A stretch of DNA of 64,000 nucleotides from Prorocentrum cordatum. Lineage: Eukaryota; Sar; Dinophyceae; Prorocentrales; Prorocentraceae. The notes beneath the pieces are model-generated. The model searched no databases, was not told where the DNA came from, and saw only the letters and a list, made by a program, of their open reading frames with translations. Below are positions 30,823-41,703 of this stretch, in pieces; the stretch's first letter is position 1, and every line of letters begins with the position of its first letter. Position numbers and translations under genes: made by a program. Where the stretch lies: the NCBI GenBank assembly GCA_963575745.1, contig CAUYUJ010014183.1, positions 758,742 to 822,741 of the forward strand, written 5' to 3'.

Positions 30823-33029
30823 TACTGCCCGTCGGCCGCTAGTCTGTCAGAGCACTTTGTCGTCTAAGGTAAGCGTGGGGTTCCCAACTTGTGACCACAG
30901 GGTACTGTCCGACGCAGCTGTCAGCAAACTCCCAATAAGTTGTGCGAGCGAGTTGTGGGAATGAGGGCTCACACAACAACCGTCTGGTGTCAGATGGCCA
31001 GATGACCTTGAGATCATCTGGTCTCTTTTTGACCCAGGAGGCCCCAGGGCGCTCGACTCTCGATACATCCTTGGAGATCGAAACAAAACCCAGAGTTCAT
31101 GCGTACACCCCCAATCACCTCCTACTGGCGGCACGGCCCTGCAACTGACGCGAAATATCAGGAGAGGAAAAGAAAGAGGAGACAATAAATGGTTGCTATG
31201 ATCGGTTCCGTGGTGGCCCGTGGGGCCAATCTCATGGAATCCCCGCCAATTGCCCTTACGCATGTGCCGAGTTTCGAGATGCCATGTGGGGTCTCGCCTG
31301 GGCCACGCCCAGTGGGCCTTTCTGGCCTGACAGTGAAGACGTGGCCGGGGTTTGTGATCCAGATGCTGACGACATTATCGTCAGAGAAAAGGGGGCCGAA
31401 CGGTCATTCACTGTCACTGTGCACGTGGTTGAAGTAGGGTGCCGCAGTGCTGATCATTGTTGCGTTGTTGCGTTGATGGTATGGTTGTCCTTGCCCACCA
31501 CCCGCCCGCGACTCACCCCGCGACCCACCCCGCGACCAACCCAACGACCCCCCTGCGACCCACCCGCGACCATCCCGCGACCCACCAACATTTCTTTGAC
31601 GAGAACTCTGCGTCTGCGGCGGGCACGATGCGCAATGTACTCGAGCATGGGCGTCTGCGACGGGCTTCTTCAGAGCCTCGCAGACTGCCGACGACCCCGC
31701 CACCCCCCTCACTCTTATTCGCAACCGCGTTGTGCTATGTATTGTTCCAATTCTCCTTAGGCAGGCCCGAAGGGTCTTAGAGGGCCTCCCACTCATCCCC
31801 CCACCGCCTCCTCCTCCTACGCACAGGTCCCTCTGACTACCCAGCGCCCGCCCTGCACATTCGGTGAAGAGGCGGATCTAGAGGTAGAAGGGGAGGTCGG
31901 GGGAGCGGTCGGCAGAGAGAAAGAGAGAGAGAGAGAGAGTACGAGTAGGTCAAGGTCGAGAGAGAGACAGACTGAGACAGAGAGAGATAGGTCACTCAAT
32001 GGACTCTGCCAGAGAAAATGCGCACCTTCCGACAACTAGCAAGCCGAACGAAAGGAGAACCCACGTGCAAGTGCCAACTAACAATGCTCGTCAGATCACG
32101 GCACGTCGACCTGGGAGTCCCCCCTGAGAGGACCACTAGATTAAGAGGAGAGTCTATCGATCTTCTGGCCGACACTCACAAACAACTATTGACCTCCAAC
32201 ACGTGCTGCCACAAGCAATGCCGAAAAACAAAAACCGACCCTGACGATGTCAAACAAGAACGTGCGTTCGAAACGAAGAACGGAATGACACCCAACATTA
32301 GAAACGAACGTTTAACACGAAACCGGTGCCAAACGACAACGAACAACGAAACGAAGCTTTCAAAAAACAACCGAGCCACGGAATGAAGCACCAACCGAAA
32401 ACGGCACGCACACCACAACAAAGGCCCAACCAAAGCTGAACGGCGGTGTGGACGGTCCTTGCCAGAAACATCGCCATCGTTGCCGCAAGCACGACCTTGC
32501 TCAGTGCGTCAGCAGAGGGTCACCGTCAAAATCTGGTGATGCTACGTACAGTCTCTTCGAGCTGGACTCCTTTTGGATTGCAATGAACGCAGGCGACGGT
32601 GGCCTCGCGCAGAGATACAACTCCCACCCGACTGTGCACCATCATGTTTGTCGAGCCTGTAGCACAAACGAGGCCAACCGGCTGGGGTCCTCTGCTGCAG
32701 CCTCCGGCATCTGCCACACGTAGTCAGGGTGCGCCTTCTGGGAGGTTTGGAGGGCATGCGTATGTTCAAAGATGGGCCAGGAGAACATGAGTGTGAGAGG
32801 GCGGAGGCTGAGGGGGACTAGGGAACAGGCCATGTAGGAGGGGGTGGGTCAAAAGAGCAATGGGCAATCATGCCTTGAATATCGCTTACCACCACTGGGG
32901 TTCTTGGGAACTTGCCCTGATGAACAGTTCCCCTCCACGTACGCTTGGACAGAGTCACTGCATATTGAAATACGTATCTCCTCGTGTTCAATCTCTTTCG
33001 AAAAGAGCATCCAGGCTGTTACCTTAAGG
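30823..33029. other. no gene I can support
   Basis: A GTAAGC donor-like site follows at 30869 on the plus strand. 31284-31490 (+) reads FWPDSEDVAGVCDPDADD in an open frame but the overlapping frame is equally open. 31500-31590 is CGACCCACCC-rich; 31905-32000 has a (GA)n tract. Confidence 0.35.
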
Positions 33030-33480
33030 ATGCCCCTGACCTCTCACTCTCTCTCTTCCTCTCTCCCTCTCGCTCTCGCACACTTCCGCTCTCTGTCTTT
33101 TTCTTTCTCTCTCTCTCTCTTTCTGTCTCTCTCTCTCTCTCTCTCCCTCTCTCTTCCCCTCCCTCCCTCCCACCCACTTCCTCTCTCTCTCTCTCTGTCA
33201 CTGCGTCCCGCCCCCGTCCTCACCCTGCCTCTATCTCTCTCTTTCTCTATTTCTTTTTTTTTGTTCTCTCTCTCTCTCTCTTTTCTACATCTCTCTCTCG
33301 CTCTCTCGTTCCTCCCTCCCCCCCCCCTCTCGCCCACATGGGCCGCTCCAATACATCTATGTCTCTCTTTCTTCCTTCTTCCCTCTATCCCCTCTCCCCC
33401 TCCCTCTGTTTCTCTCTCTTTCTCTCTCTCATGCTCCTCCTCCTCCTCCTCCTCCTCCTCCTCCTCCTCCTCCTCCTCCA
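33030..33480. repeat. (CT)n/(CCT)n pyrimidine tract
   Basis: About 450 bp of CTCTCT with short breaks, ending in (CCT)n at 33432-33478. Confidence 0.95.
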
Positions 33481-33681
33481 ATGTATATCGCTCCCTTCCC
33501 TGCTCACCGCGCTGCCCTACCCCCGGACGCCCCGCAAGCTGGACCGAGCCGGCGGGGCGAGGACCCTCTTGGGTCCCGCGGCGGGAGGGAGCCTGCTGCA
33601 GCTCCCGCCTGCGCTCCTGTGGGCCGCCCGGCGCGGGGGGAGGACTTCTGGTGATCCACGACTTCGGTGGCAGCTCATGTT

Positions 33682-33857
33682 GGCGGCGAGCGAGGGGGGG
33701 AAGTGCGAAGGGGAAGGCCTTCTCAGAAGGCTCTGAAGTCTCCCGGCCTGTGGAGAAGTTGTCTGGGCCTTCGCCGAAGACAGAAACAACTTCTGAGAAG
33801 GCGCGAGGGCTTCTGAGAAGGCCTTCTCCGTCTCGTTTCCCCTCCTCGCTCGCCGCC
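33682..33857. mobile_element. inverted-repeat element family B, 176 bp
   Basis: Ends GGCGGCGAGCGAGG (33682-33695) and its complement (33844-33857), inner arms rich in GAAGGCCTTCTCAGAAG. A 30-bp direct repeat with one mismatch flanks it: 33650-33679 and 33864-33893, containing GTGATCCACGACTTCGGTGG. Confidence 0.75.
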
Positions 33858-33993
33858 GATGTTGGTGATCCACGACTTCGGTGGCAGCTCGTGAGAGCCT
33901 CCCATGCCAATGCTGCTGGCTGGCTCTTGCAAAGCGACGCTGGCCGACGCTAATCGACGCCATGCTTGGGAGGCCCCCCCGCCTACGTTACAG

Positions 33994-34060
33994 GACTGCT
34001 TGCCCGATTCGCTCGCCGAGACCCTTTTGCACATCTGCGCGAAGAGGGGGAACACAAGGA
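33994..34060 (+). CDS. possible exon
   Basis: After a pyrimidine stretch and TTACAG, the plus frame reads DCLPDSLAETLLHICAKRG. Short, but helix-like with no repeat origin. Its donor may be a GA-type site near 34060. Product unknown. 34061-34240 after it is GGA-rich. Confidence 0.3.
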
Positions 34061-34749
34061 CCAGGGATAGCAGAAGGAGCGAAGGAGGAGGACGAGGATG
34101 AGGGGAATAGCCAAGGATAGCAGGAGGGAGGGAGGACAGGACGAGGAGGGAGGACGAGGATGAGGGGGAGAGGGGAGGAGAAGGACCAGGGATATCAGGA
34201 TGAAGGGGGGGGATAAGGATGAGGATGAGGACAATAAAAATGTGGGGCCCCATTGGTCAGCTTGGGGCAAGGCGTGTACTCGAAAACAAATGCGGAAAGA
34301 CGAGCGTGAGAAGGAGAAGGATAATCCACCGCCAGGATGGAGCATGCAGGAGAAACGACGAGAACACAGGAAGCATGATGCGAATGACTCAGGTGATGAT
34401 CATGGCGGCGCTCTGGCAGCCGAGCGCGGCCTGTCGAGCTGATCAACAAAATGATGCACCAAGCGCACATAAACTTAGAGAGTCAACCGAGGGAGGTGAG
34501 CCCCATGAACGGGCCTTGAATACTCGTTCTACAGTGAAGGACGACCTCCGAGGAACAGGCAAGAGGAAGCTACGCCTGCCATCAGGGCCTGCGTGCAGAA
34601 GGGCAACAGAAACGTCAGATGCTATCAATGCGTGAGCGATTAGGAGAAAGGCAGAACACGTCTTGATAAGAACTGGGTTCGGCAGAGACCTACCGTTCGG
34701 GTAAGGAGGCCACCAGGAGGGAGGGCAGTCGCACATCATGCGCCCGTCG

Positions 34750-35611
34750 CTACGCGGGAGACGCGTCGGGGAGGGGGGGAGGGCGGGGCACCTCACCAGC
34801 CGAGTCGCCAGACTCACGCGGACCAGGCCGAGGAGGAACACGAGTGGGCTGCAACGTCTCACCGCCGCGCACGAATATGATGTGGCTCTTGCTGCTGGCC
34901 AAGGTTGCACATCTGGCGTGGTCAGGTCTCAACTGATCGCGTCGAGCCACAGCGACACTTCGTCGTCGAACCATCCTGCTGGCGATGGTCTCTTGCCGGG
35001 TATCGATCCTCTTGTTCAAGTACGCCGTGGTCACGACCCCGCACAACTCTCAGAACGGCGCGGTCACCATGATCTCGGCGGTCTTCTCGTCGTGCGACCG
35101 CCTGCAAAACGAGCTCGAGATCCTGCTTGTGGATGGCGGCCACGCCCCCCGCCGGTGGCTGGACCGTCTCTATGTAGAGGTTGATCTCGTTCTTGCTCTT
35201 GCCGCCGATGTCGCGCTCCAGCAGCCCGTCTAGCAGCGCCATCGCCACGCTCGCCGCCAGAGAGCCCACCGTCTTGGGGGCGCCGCACCCCTTCGCGCGC
35301 GCCTCGGCCACGACCCCCTTGAACAGCTCGACCTCGCTCTGCAGGGCCTTCACGGTCGGGTGGGAGGACGGCATCGTGAAAATGTCGATCACAATGCTCG
35401 CCGTGAAACGCTGGCGCTGGGCCGTCTGATACGACAGCTTCAGTACGGCTTTCAAGGGCGCCCTCAAGCTGGCGTCTTTCAAAGTCCAGGTTTCATCTGT
35501 GTGGATCTCTTTCCTTTTGTGGCGTTTGCCCCCTCGGTGGGTTTTCTTGTCCTTGCCGCCCTTGGCCCGCTCGACGCCCTCGACCTCCATCTGGGGGTAT
35601 GTCTGGCCCAT
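34750..35611 (-). pseudogene. dinoflagellate-type hypothetical protein, frameshifted
   Basis: Minus strand. N-terminus is Lys-rich (AKGGKDKKTHRGGKRHKRKE); then TDETWTLKDASLRAPLKAVL, KLSYQTAQRQRFTAS, FTMPSSHPTVKALQSEVELF and GKSKNEINLYIETVQPP. Near 35095 the sense-making frame shifts: the next frame continues EKTAEIMVTAPF and then, after a stop, CGVVTTAYLNKRIDTRQETI. I recognise the style from dinoflagellate mobile-element-associated proteins (alpha/beta core with a basic N-terminus) but cannot name a domain. About 230 residues before the shift. Probably a decayed retroelement accessory frame or a host pseudogene. Confidence 0.5.
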
Positions 35612-35696
35612 CTTCTGCGTCTTCTGCGGCGGTGTCGGGTCGGATGGTCACCTTTTGCCAGAGTTCCCAAACGCCTCGGGGGAATCCTTCGGGGCG

Positions 35697-35766
35697 AAAA
35701 GAAGGAGGAGGACGAGGATAAGGATGAGGATGAGGAGAAGGAGGAGGAAGAGGAGGAGGAGGAACA
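35697..35766 (+). repeat. (AGG)n-rich microsatellite
   Basis: GAAGGAGGAGG tract; a complementary CCT-rich tract follows at 36055-36125. Confidence 0.9.
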
Positions 35767-36054
35767 GAGAGCAAGGAAGGGAGGAGCGGCACACGCAGGG
35801 AAGTCGAGGCCCTCCTCCCTCGGCCACAGGCCGCGCAGCGATGGGCGGGCAGCAGTGGTAGTACTGCTGGTGGGCTGCGACGGAGCGGGTGGTGGTGATC
35901 AGCGGAGGGGACCATACGAGCCAAGGGCGAGAGGAGCCGAAAACACGAGGTAGGGAGGAGGAGGAGGATAAGGAGGAGGAGGATGGCGACAGCCACCCTG
36001 CGAGAGGGGACAGGTCGACTGCACTGCGCTCGACCTCGGCGGCGGAAGGTGTCC

Positions 36055-36125
36055 CTCCTCCTCCTCCTCCTCCTCCTCCTCCTCCTCCTCCTCCTCCTCT
36101 TACCCCTCCTCCCACTCCTCTTCTT
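36055..36125 (+). repeat. (CCT)n microsatellite
   Basis: CTCCTCCTCC tract. Confidence 0.95.
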
Positions 36126-36323
36126 CCTCATCCTCCTCCTCCAGCAGGAACCAACATCATGAACACCAACGTCGTTCGTGACTGCGAGGGGCGCTACCGT
36201 GCACAGCAGGGCTGTGAAGAGCTGGGGCCCCACGTCATGAGCTACAGGGCCACGCAACCCTCTGTCGCCCAGGGCTGGCCTGGGGGTAGGAGCAAGCGAT
36301 CAGCCATCGCGCGCGTATGGATG

Positions 36324-36453
36324 CTACAGGGAAGCGCAATTCTCTCTCGCACAGCGCTGCTGGATCTCTGCCAAATCCTCTGGAGGGCCAGATCTGGCAG
36401 GGCCGCGCAGGTCCAGCAGCGCCGCGTTCTGGAGCTCCAGGGCGATCATCTGC
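36324..36453 (-). CDS. likely exon with AG|GC acceptor
   Basis: Minus strand: CCCTCCGCCCGCAG|GCAGATG gives a clean 3' splice site. The following frame reads QMIALELQNAALLDLRG then PARSGPPEDLAEIQQRCARE and reaches TAG at 36324-36326. The AG|GC junction repeats that of other islands. Helical, no family assigned. The stop could be the gene's end or lie in an intron after an unrecognised donor. Confidence 0.42.
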
Positions 36454-36599
36454 CTGCGGGCGGAGGGCAAGTGCCACGCGCCGTCCTGGCCACGCGGGCG
36501 AGTGGGGCGGAGGATGACGACGAGGAGGATGACGAGGAAGAGGATGTTGTTCCGAGGACTCGGATGCTTCTGCATCCCCACGTCTGGATAAATTGCTAG

Positions 36600-36934
36600 G
36601 TCATGCTGCCTATCCCCTGGGAGAAAGGCGAAGCTTCAGTGCTGGCCATGCTCCTGTCCACCAGTGCCACCCGTGGACCGAGCTCGCCGACTCCATTGTT
36701 AAATGGGCCCGTTCCGCCCCTCCTATCGTTCGGTCACTCTCTGTCCAGCTTGATTTCAGGCCGGCATGGACTGGACGTGGCTATCAGAAGCTCCTTTGGC
36801 CGATGGCCAGGCGTACCCTCCCGTTGAGCGCAAAGGTTTTATGTTCACTCCCCGCCGCTCCCCCGTGGGCCTCTGGTCCGTCCCTGGACAGAGCGACGTG
36901 CCACCAGCGGCACTACCAGAACCAATGCCAGTAA
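36600..36934. other. no gene seen
   Basis: Ordinary-complexity DNA with open frames on the plus strand but no convincing protein character. Confidence 0.35.
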
Positions 36935-37108
36935 GCAAAAATGTCCTGGCGAAAGGCCCAATCATATGCAATTGTGAATGCAGCAGCTGTGACTACCGTC
37001 TTTGGAGGAGCTCCCTTATGGGGCCACGAAACGTGTGAGGGGTATGCCGAATCTGGCTCGCGGCCGCCATGCGGACCCAGCCGGTGAGGCCTTCGGTGGA
37101 GCTCCCTC
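36935..37108 (+). repeat. leader plus first 89-bp unit, truncated by the gap
   Basis: TGTCCTGGCGAAAGGCCC and ATGCAATTGTGAATGC leader, then GGGGCCACGAAACGTGTGAG and GGCCTTCGGTGGAGC. Continues into 100 N (37109-37208). Confidence 0.75.
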
Positions 37109-37208
37109 NNNNNNNNNNNNNNNNNNNNNNNNNNNNNNNNNNNNNNNNNNNNNNNNNNNNNNNNNNNNNNNNNNNNNNNNNNNNNNNNNNNNNNNNNNNN
37201 NNNNNNNN
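37109..37208. other. assembly gap (100 N)
   Basis: Exactly 100 unknown bases between an 89-bp unit and a (CTA)n tract; a scaffold join of unknown true length. Confidence 0.99.
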
Positions 37209-37735
<527 letters not shown>

Positions 37736-38082
37736 ATTATTTCGCACATGGCCCGAACCTTGTTCCTGCTCACCCAGCAGAGGATGTCTCGGCCATTCTG
37801 GTTGACACCGACGTCACTGCGCGATGTTGTTCTGTCCCTCCCCGCAGACACCGAGGATGCGGCAGCGGCATTGGGCAGCGCGCGCATCCCTTTGCCGTTG
37901 CTTTCTCCCTCGAAGCGCCCTGGCCCAGCCCAGAATCGTGGATTCCCTGACCCCAGACAAGCATGTGTGGCCATGGCGTCTGAGGCACATGCGCATCCAA
38001 GGCTTCGAGGCGGGGGATGATAAAATCTGCCGCACTTGTGCTGGAACGCGTCGGGGGAGGGCCTGGCTGACTGGGCCTTCAA

Positions 38083-38130
38083 TTCCAAACCATCCTGTGG
38101 TGTTGGGTCCTCGTTTTGAAGAGACGGTGC
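38083..38130 (-). repeat. conserved hairpin motif, copy E
   Basis: Minus strand: GTCTCTTCAAAACGAGGACC then CAAC, loop, GTTTGGAATT. Preceded on that strand by a purine run (38136-38205). Confidence 0.72.
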
Positions 38131-38224
38131 CCCGCGTCTCCTTCCTCCTCTCCTCCTCCTCCTCTTCCTCCTCCTCCTCCTCCTTCTCCTCCCTCCGCAC
38201 CCTCCTTGCCTTTGCTCTCCGCAT

Positions 38225-38862
38225 GTCTCTGTTTCGGCACACCCCTCACACGTTTCGTGGCCCCATAAAAAAAGGGGGTTCCACCTAGGGTCCCACTGGC
38301 GCAGCCCGCATGGCAGCGCCGCCCCATTTTGAACACACACACACACCCCTCACACGTTTCGTGGCCCCATAGGGAGCTCCACCTGAGGTCTCTGTGGCAC
38401 AGCCCGCATGGCGGCGCCGCCCCATCTTGGCACACCCCTCACACGCTTCGTGGACCCATAGGGAGCTCCATCTAAAGTCCCAGTGGCGCAGCCCGCATGG
38501 CGGCGCCGCCCCATTTTGAAACACACCCCTCACGCGCTTCGTGGCCCCATAGGGAGCTCCACCTAAGGACCCAGCGGCGCTGCCCGCATGGCGGCGCCGC
38601 CCTAGTTTGGCACACCCCTCACACGTTTCGTGGCCCCATAGGGGGCCCCATCTAGGATCCCAGCGGCGCAACGCGCATGGCGGCGACGCCCCATTCTGGC
38701 ACACCCCTCACACTTGTTGTGGCCCCATAAGGAGCTCCATCTAAGGACCCAGCGGCGCTGCCCGCATGGCGGCGCCGCCCTAATTTGGCACGCCCCTCAC
38801 ACGATTTGTGGCCCCTCACACGATTTGTGGCCCCTCACACGTCTCGTGGACTCTCGCCCTAG
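38225..38862 (-). repeat. 90-bp tandem array, about 7 units
   Basis: Minus-strand units match the 89-bp family: GGGGCCACGAAACGTGTGAG, CCGCCATGCGGGC, GGTGGAGCTCCCTATG; spacing 90, so one frame stays open, but the content is the same repeat. The far end has a 19-bp triplication (CACACGATTTGTGGCCCCT). Confidence 0.92.
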
Positions 38863-38908
38863 GCCGTCGGCTGTCCAGCGCGCTGCCCCCTCGGCCGACG
38901 TCGCCCAG

Positions 38909-39183
38909 GCGTGATCCTGGACTGCGGCCGCCACGAGGTGGGGAGCGGCAGGAAGGAGTACGACGACTGGCGGCTGGAGCTCTACGCGCTGCTCTCGCGC
39001 GCCACGCGCCACGAGGACCTCCTGCTCACGCGGGCGCCGCGCATCGAGTTCTTCCCGGCAGGGCCGCCGGAGGGATCGCGAAAGCAGCTGGAGCAGTTTG
39101 CTGCGCGCACGGGGCGGCGCAGGAGGGAGGCGGCGGCCCTCGCAAGGGAGCTGGGCTTCATCGAGTTTATCGGCGAGGCTTGA
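38909..39183 (+). CDS. likely terminal exon, unknown product
   Basis: Plus strand: CTGCCCCCTCGG then GTCGCCCAG|GCGTG is a good 3' splice site with an AG|GC junction; the frame then runs 91 codons to TGA (39181-39183). Reads VILDCGRHEVGSGRKEYDD, WRLELYALLSRATRHEDLLL, TRAPRIEFFPAGPPEGS, RKQLEQFAARTGRRRREAAA, LARELGFIEFIGEA. Nearly all third positions are G or C. A compact alpha/beta region and a basic helix; no family I can name. It sits inside material that splits the 90-bp array from its leader. Confidence 0.52.
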
Positions 39184-39689
39184 CTTGAAAAACGACCCGC
39201 CCGAGCCTCGCCGTCTCTCGACGGTCTGACTGTTTGGCTTCGCGCCGCGGGCAACCCGCGCGCGTCGCTGGGGCCCTCTCGGGGCGACCAACGCGCGTCG
39301 AGGGAATTCCACGCTGCGCTCTGCCCACAGCCTCGCTCGCCCCCGTCGTCTCTCTGCCCGGCGGCAACAGCCTTGCCCGCTATCAGCCAGCCAGCTCTGT
39401 CTGCTCCGCGCAGCGGACGACCCGCGCGCGTCGCCCGCACCCCTTCGGGGCGACCGGCGTGCGTCGCGGGGCCCCGTGTGGCGCCGCGCCCGCAGCCTCG
39501 GACATGGGCGCGCACGGGCAAAGAGAGAGAGGGAGAGAGAAAAACAAAACAAACAAAACGGACGGAAGCGGGCGCGATCCTCTGGAGGAGCGCACCGAAA
39601 CGGGCTGATTCGCACGCAGACTCATTCACAATCAGACTCACTCGCGCTCAGTCTCTCGCATGCAAACCTATCGTCTTCGCTCGCGTCGC
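39184..39689. other. no gene; internal GC-rich duplication
   Basis: Two related ~55-bp blocks (ACCCGCGCGCGTCGC with TCGGGGCGACC) near 39250 and 39420. (GA)n near 39520. Confidence 0.5.
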
Positions 39690-39822
39690 GTGCCCCGCCA
39701 CGCATCTCGGCGCGCCCGTCGCACGGTTCGTGGCCCCATAGGGAGCGCGGGCAGAGATGATATTCATAATTGCGGCATTCACAACTGCGCATGGTTGGGT
39801 CCTTCGCCAGGACAACGTTTTG
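39690..39822 (-). repeat. leader and first unit of the 90-bp array, module E
   Basis: Minus strand: TTGTCCTGGCGAAGGACCC, AACCATGCGCAGTTGTGAATG, then GGGGCCACGAACCGTGCGAC. About 830 bp separates it from the rest of the array. Confidence 0.7.
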
Positions 39823-39829
39823 TTTACCC

Positions 39830-40110
39830 CGCTCTTGGCCACGTGGAAGACCTGGACAACTCCAGACTTTACTTCCAACTCGACGGCCTCCCCGCGCGGC
39901 TTCTCCGTCCGCCTGACGAACACAAGGCAAAGGAGGCCACGGAGCTCGCTTTCGTGGATGACATGCTGCCGCTTTGCAGCAGTGGTCAAAAATTGTCTTG
40001 GGGAACTGGTCGGGCGCGCGGTCGACGTGTTTGTACGCAGCCATGATGGAGCAAGGGCTGATATTGAATTTGGGTCCAATTACCATTGCCATTTTGGTCA
40101 ATGTCTGGGG
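39830..40110 (-). pseudogene. possible coding fragment, two frames
   Basis: Minus-strand pieces that read as protein: MAMVIGPKFNISPCSIMAAY then KHVDRAPDQFPKTIFDH in one frame, and AKRQHVIHESELRGLLCLVF then VRRTEKPRGEAVELEVKSG in the next. A frameshift or short intron near 39985 would join them. No motif recognised. Adjacent to the array leader. Confidence 0.28.
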
Positions 40111-40930
40111 CCCTGGATCGGTCACTGCACGAAAGGACCTCTTCCGTTGCCCGCCCAGCCCCTGGTCAGTGAGGTGGCGTGCCGGAGGCAACAGTTTCAT
40201 GTTGCCCTCGGCCCCTTGGCCCGCACAATATTTCATCGGGTTCAGCTGCCGCTGCCCACGAAGCTTATGAGATTGCACTCGTTGGGAACATGCCGATTGC
40301 TTTTCAACGTGGCGGCATGGCACCGGCTGCACGCGCATACTCTCGGACACTTCAGGGCGCGCACCTCAAGGACCTTCGGGCGGTAGCCCGACTACGAACA
40401 AGGCCTGATGAGCCCCAACGACATTCTGAGGCACACTTGAGAGAATCCGTGTAGATTCGCCTTCGCAGAATCAGACTCCGCTACCTGCCAAAATTGCTAC
40501 TCAAGGCTCCCCTCAATTAATGTTGCTTCTGGACTTACCTGCCCGTCATACGGACTCTTGGGCTTTGTTTGTCTTGGAAGATTTCAAATCTGAGCCCGAT
40601 CTTTCTTGGGGGAGGCAACGCAAGCACCTAATAAGGGAGCGCAGCGGTTGAATCCAGATCGCTCGAGAACCACCTCTAATCTAGAAAGGCCTGCTCAATG
40701 CGGCCTTTCTGCCCATGAGCGGAGGTGGGCGGACTAGTGTCGCCTCAGTGAATGGCAAGCCTGCCTGCGGGCACTGTGCCAAGCGGCCAATTCCCCGTCG
40801 CCTCGCAACTGCTTCGCTCCGGACCCGTCGTTTGCTTGACCGTGCTACGAATGCGACCACGTCGCCCACACGCCGGGGGCATGGAGGTCTCAGTGGACGG
40901 AAGCCCACCCGTTCACAAGTCTCGCCAGTT
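40111..40930. other. no gene I can support
   Basis: Mixed composition; both strands have open but unconvincing frames. Confidence 0.35.
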
Positions 40931-41278
40931 TTATAGATGGGCCAGGACGTGTCTGCCACATGCCTTCGCTATTTCCACCACCATCCTCGCCTCCTGAAGC
41001 ATCTCCGGCAGGGTGCGGAAGCATGTCTCCAAGGTCTGATCCAATGGGGGCGGTTCCCACCGCCTAAAGAAAGTGAGGCCCTTCAGCAACAGGACCACAA
41101 GGAGGCCGCTACCCCCAGCGCCATTGGGCTTCTCCCCACATCCGCCGATACCCCCCCGCTTGAAGTTTACGGCCCTGCTCTGCCCCCGCCGCTCCCTTGC
41201 CAGCTCTGGGTCCCCACGCACATCCCAGCCCCCAACCCTGGCCGTGGCGTACAACGTAGAGCACATCCCCTTCCACAT
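40931..41278 (-). CDS. putative coding fragment, unknown product
   Basis: Minus-strand frame whose last part is protein-like: SGLLVVLLLKGLTFFRRWEP then PPLDQTLETCFRTLPEM then LQEARMVVEIAKACGRHVL. The adjacent upstream frame (AKHVQAVKDRTTHSG, VDVEGDVLYVVRHGQGW, to about 41400) also looks coding, so a frameshift or splice near 41250 is possible. Function unknown. Confidence 0.27.
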   Translation of the reverse strand: MWKGMCSTLYATARVGGWDVRGDPELARERRGQSRAVNFKRGGIGGCGEKPNGAGGSGLLVVLLLKGLTFFRRWEPPPLDQTLETCFRTLPEMLQEARMVVEIAKACGRHVLAHL

Positions 41279-41703
41279 CCACCCGCCCCGCTCGGAAATC
41301 CCCAGAGTGCGTCGTACGGTCCTTTACGGCCTGCACGTGTTTGGCGGCCCGCGCCGCCTGGGGGATGTCCCATCCCATTCTGAAGGCCTGGATTCGGCCG
41401 CAAGACGTTCTCTGATCATGCTCAGCCTGCCAGTGGCTAGCGATGAAGTCCAAGAGTGTAAAGCATATCACGTGCGATATGATTGTTCGTGGACCTCGTG
41501 ATGGATGGGTATGCGGTCGGTGTGCTCGCGGACAGGCCATGCGCGACGTGGTCCGCAGCGCGACGGTGCCCCCACGAGCTCCACGTCTGAATGGAAACAA
41601 CTTGAGCTGGGCAACACGCTGTACGTATCGAGTCTCTCTTTCGTATAACTAAACGACCACCCTTCGGGTGATAAGGAGGTTGTGGGGGGGGGGGAGAGGG
41701 GGG

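Noticed and set aside
32844-33953. 369-codon Ser/Leu-rich plus-strand frame
   Set aside because: Mostly (CT)n and (CCT)n DNA followed by a family B element.
38285-38704. Open Cys/Trp-rich minus-strand frame over the 90-bp array
   Set aside because: Unit length divisible by three keeps it open; the related 89-bp array rotates frames, so coding is not conserved.
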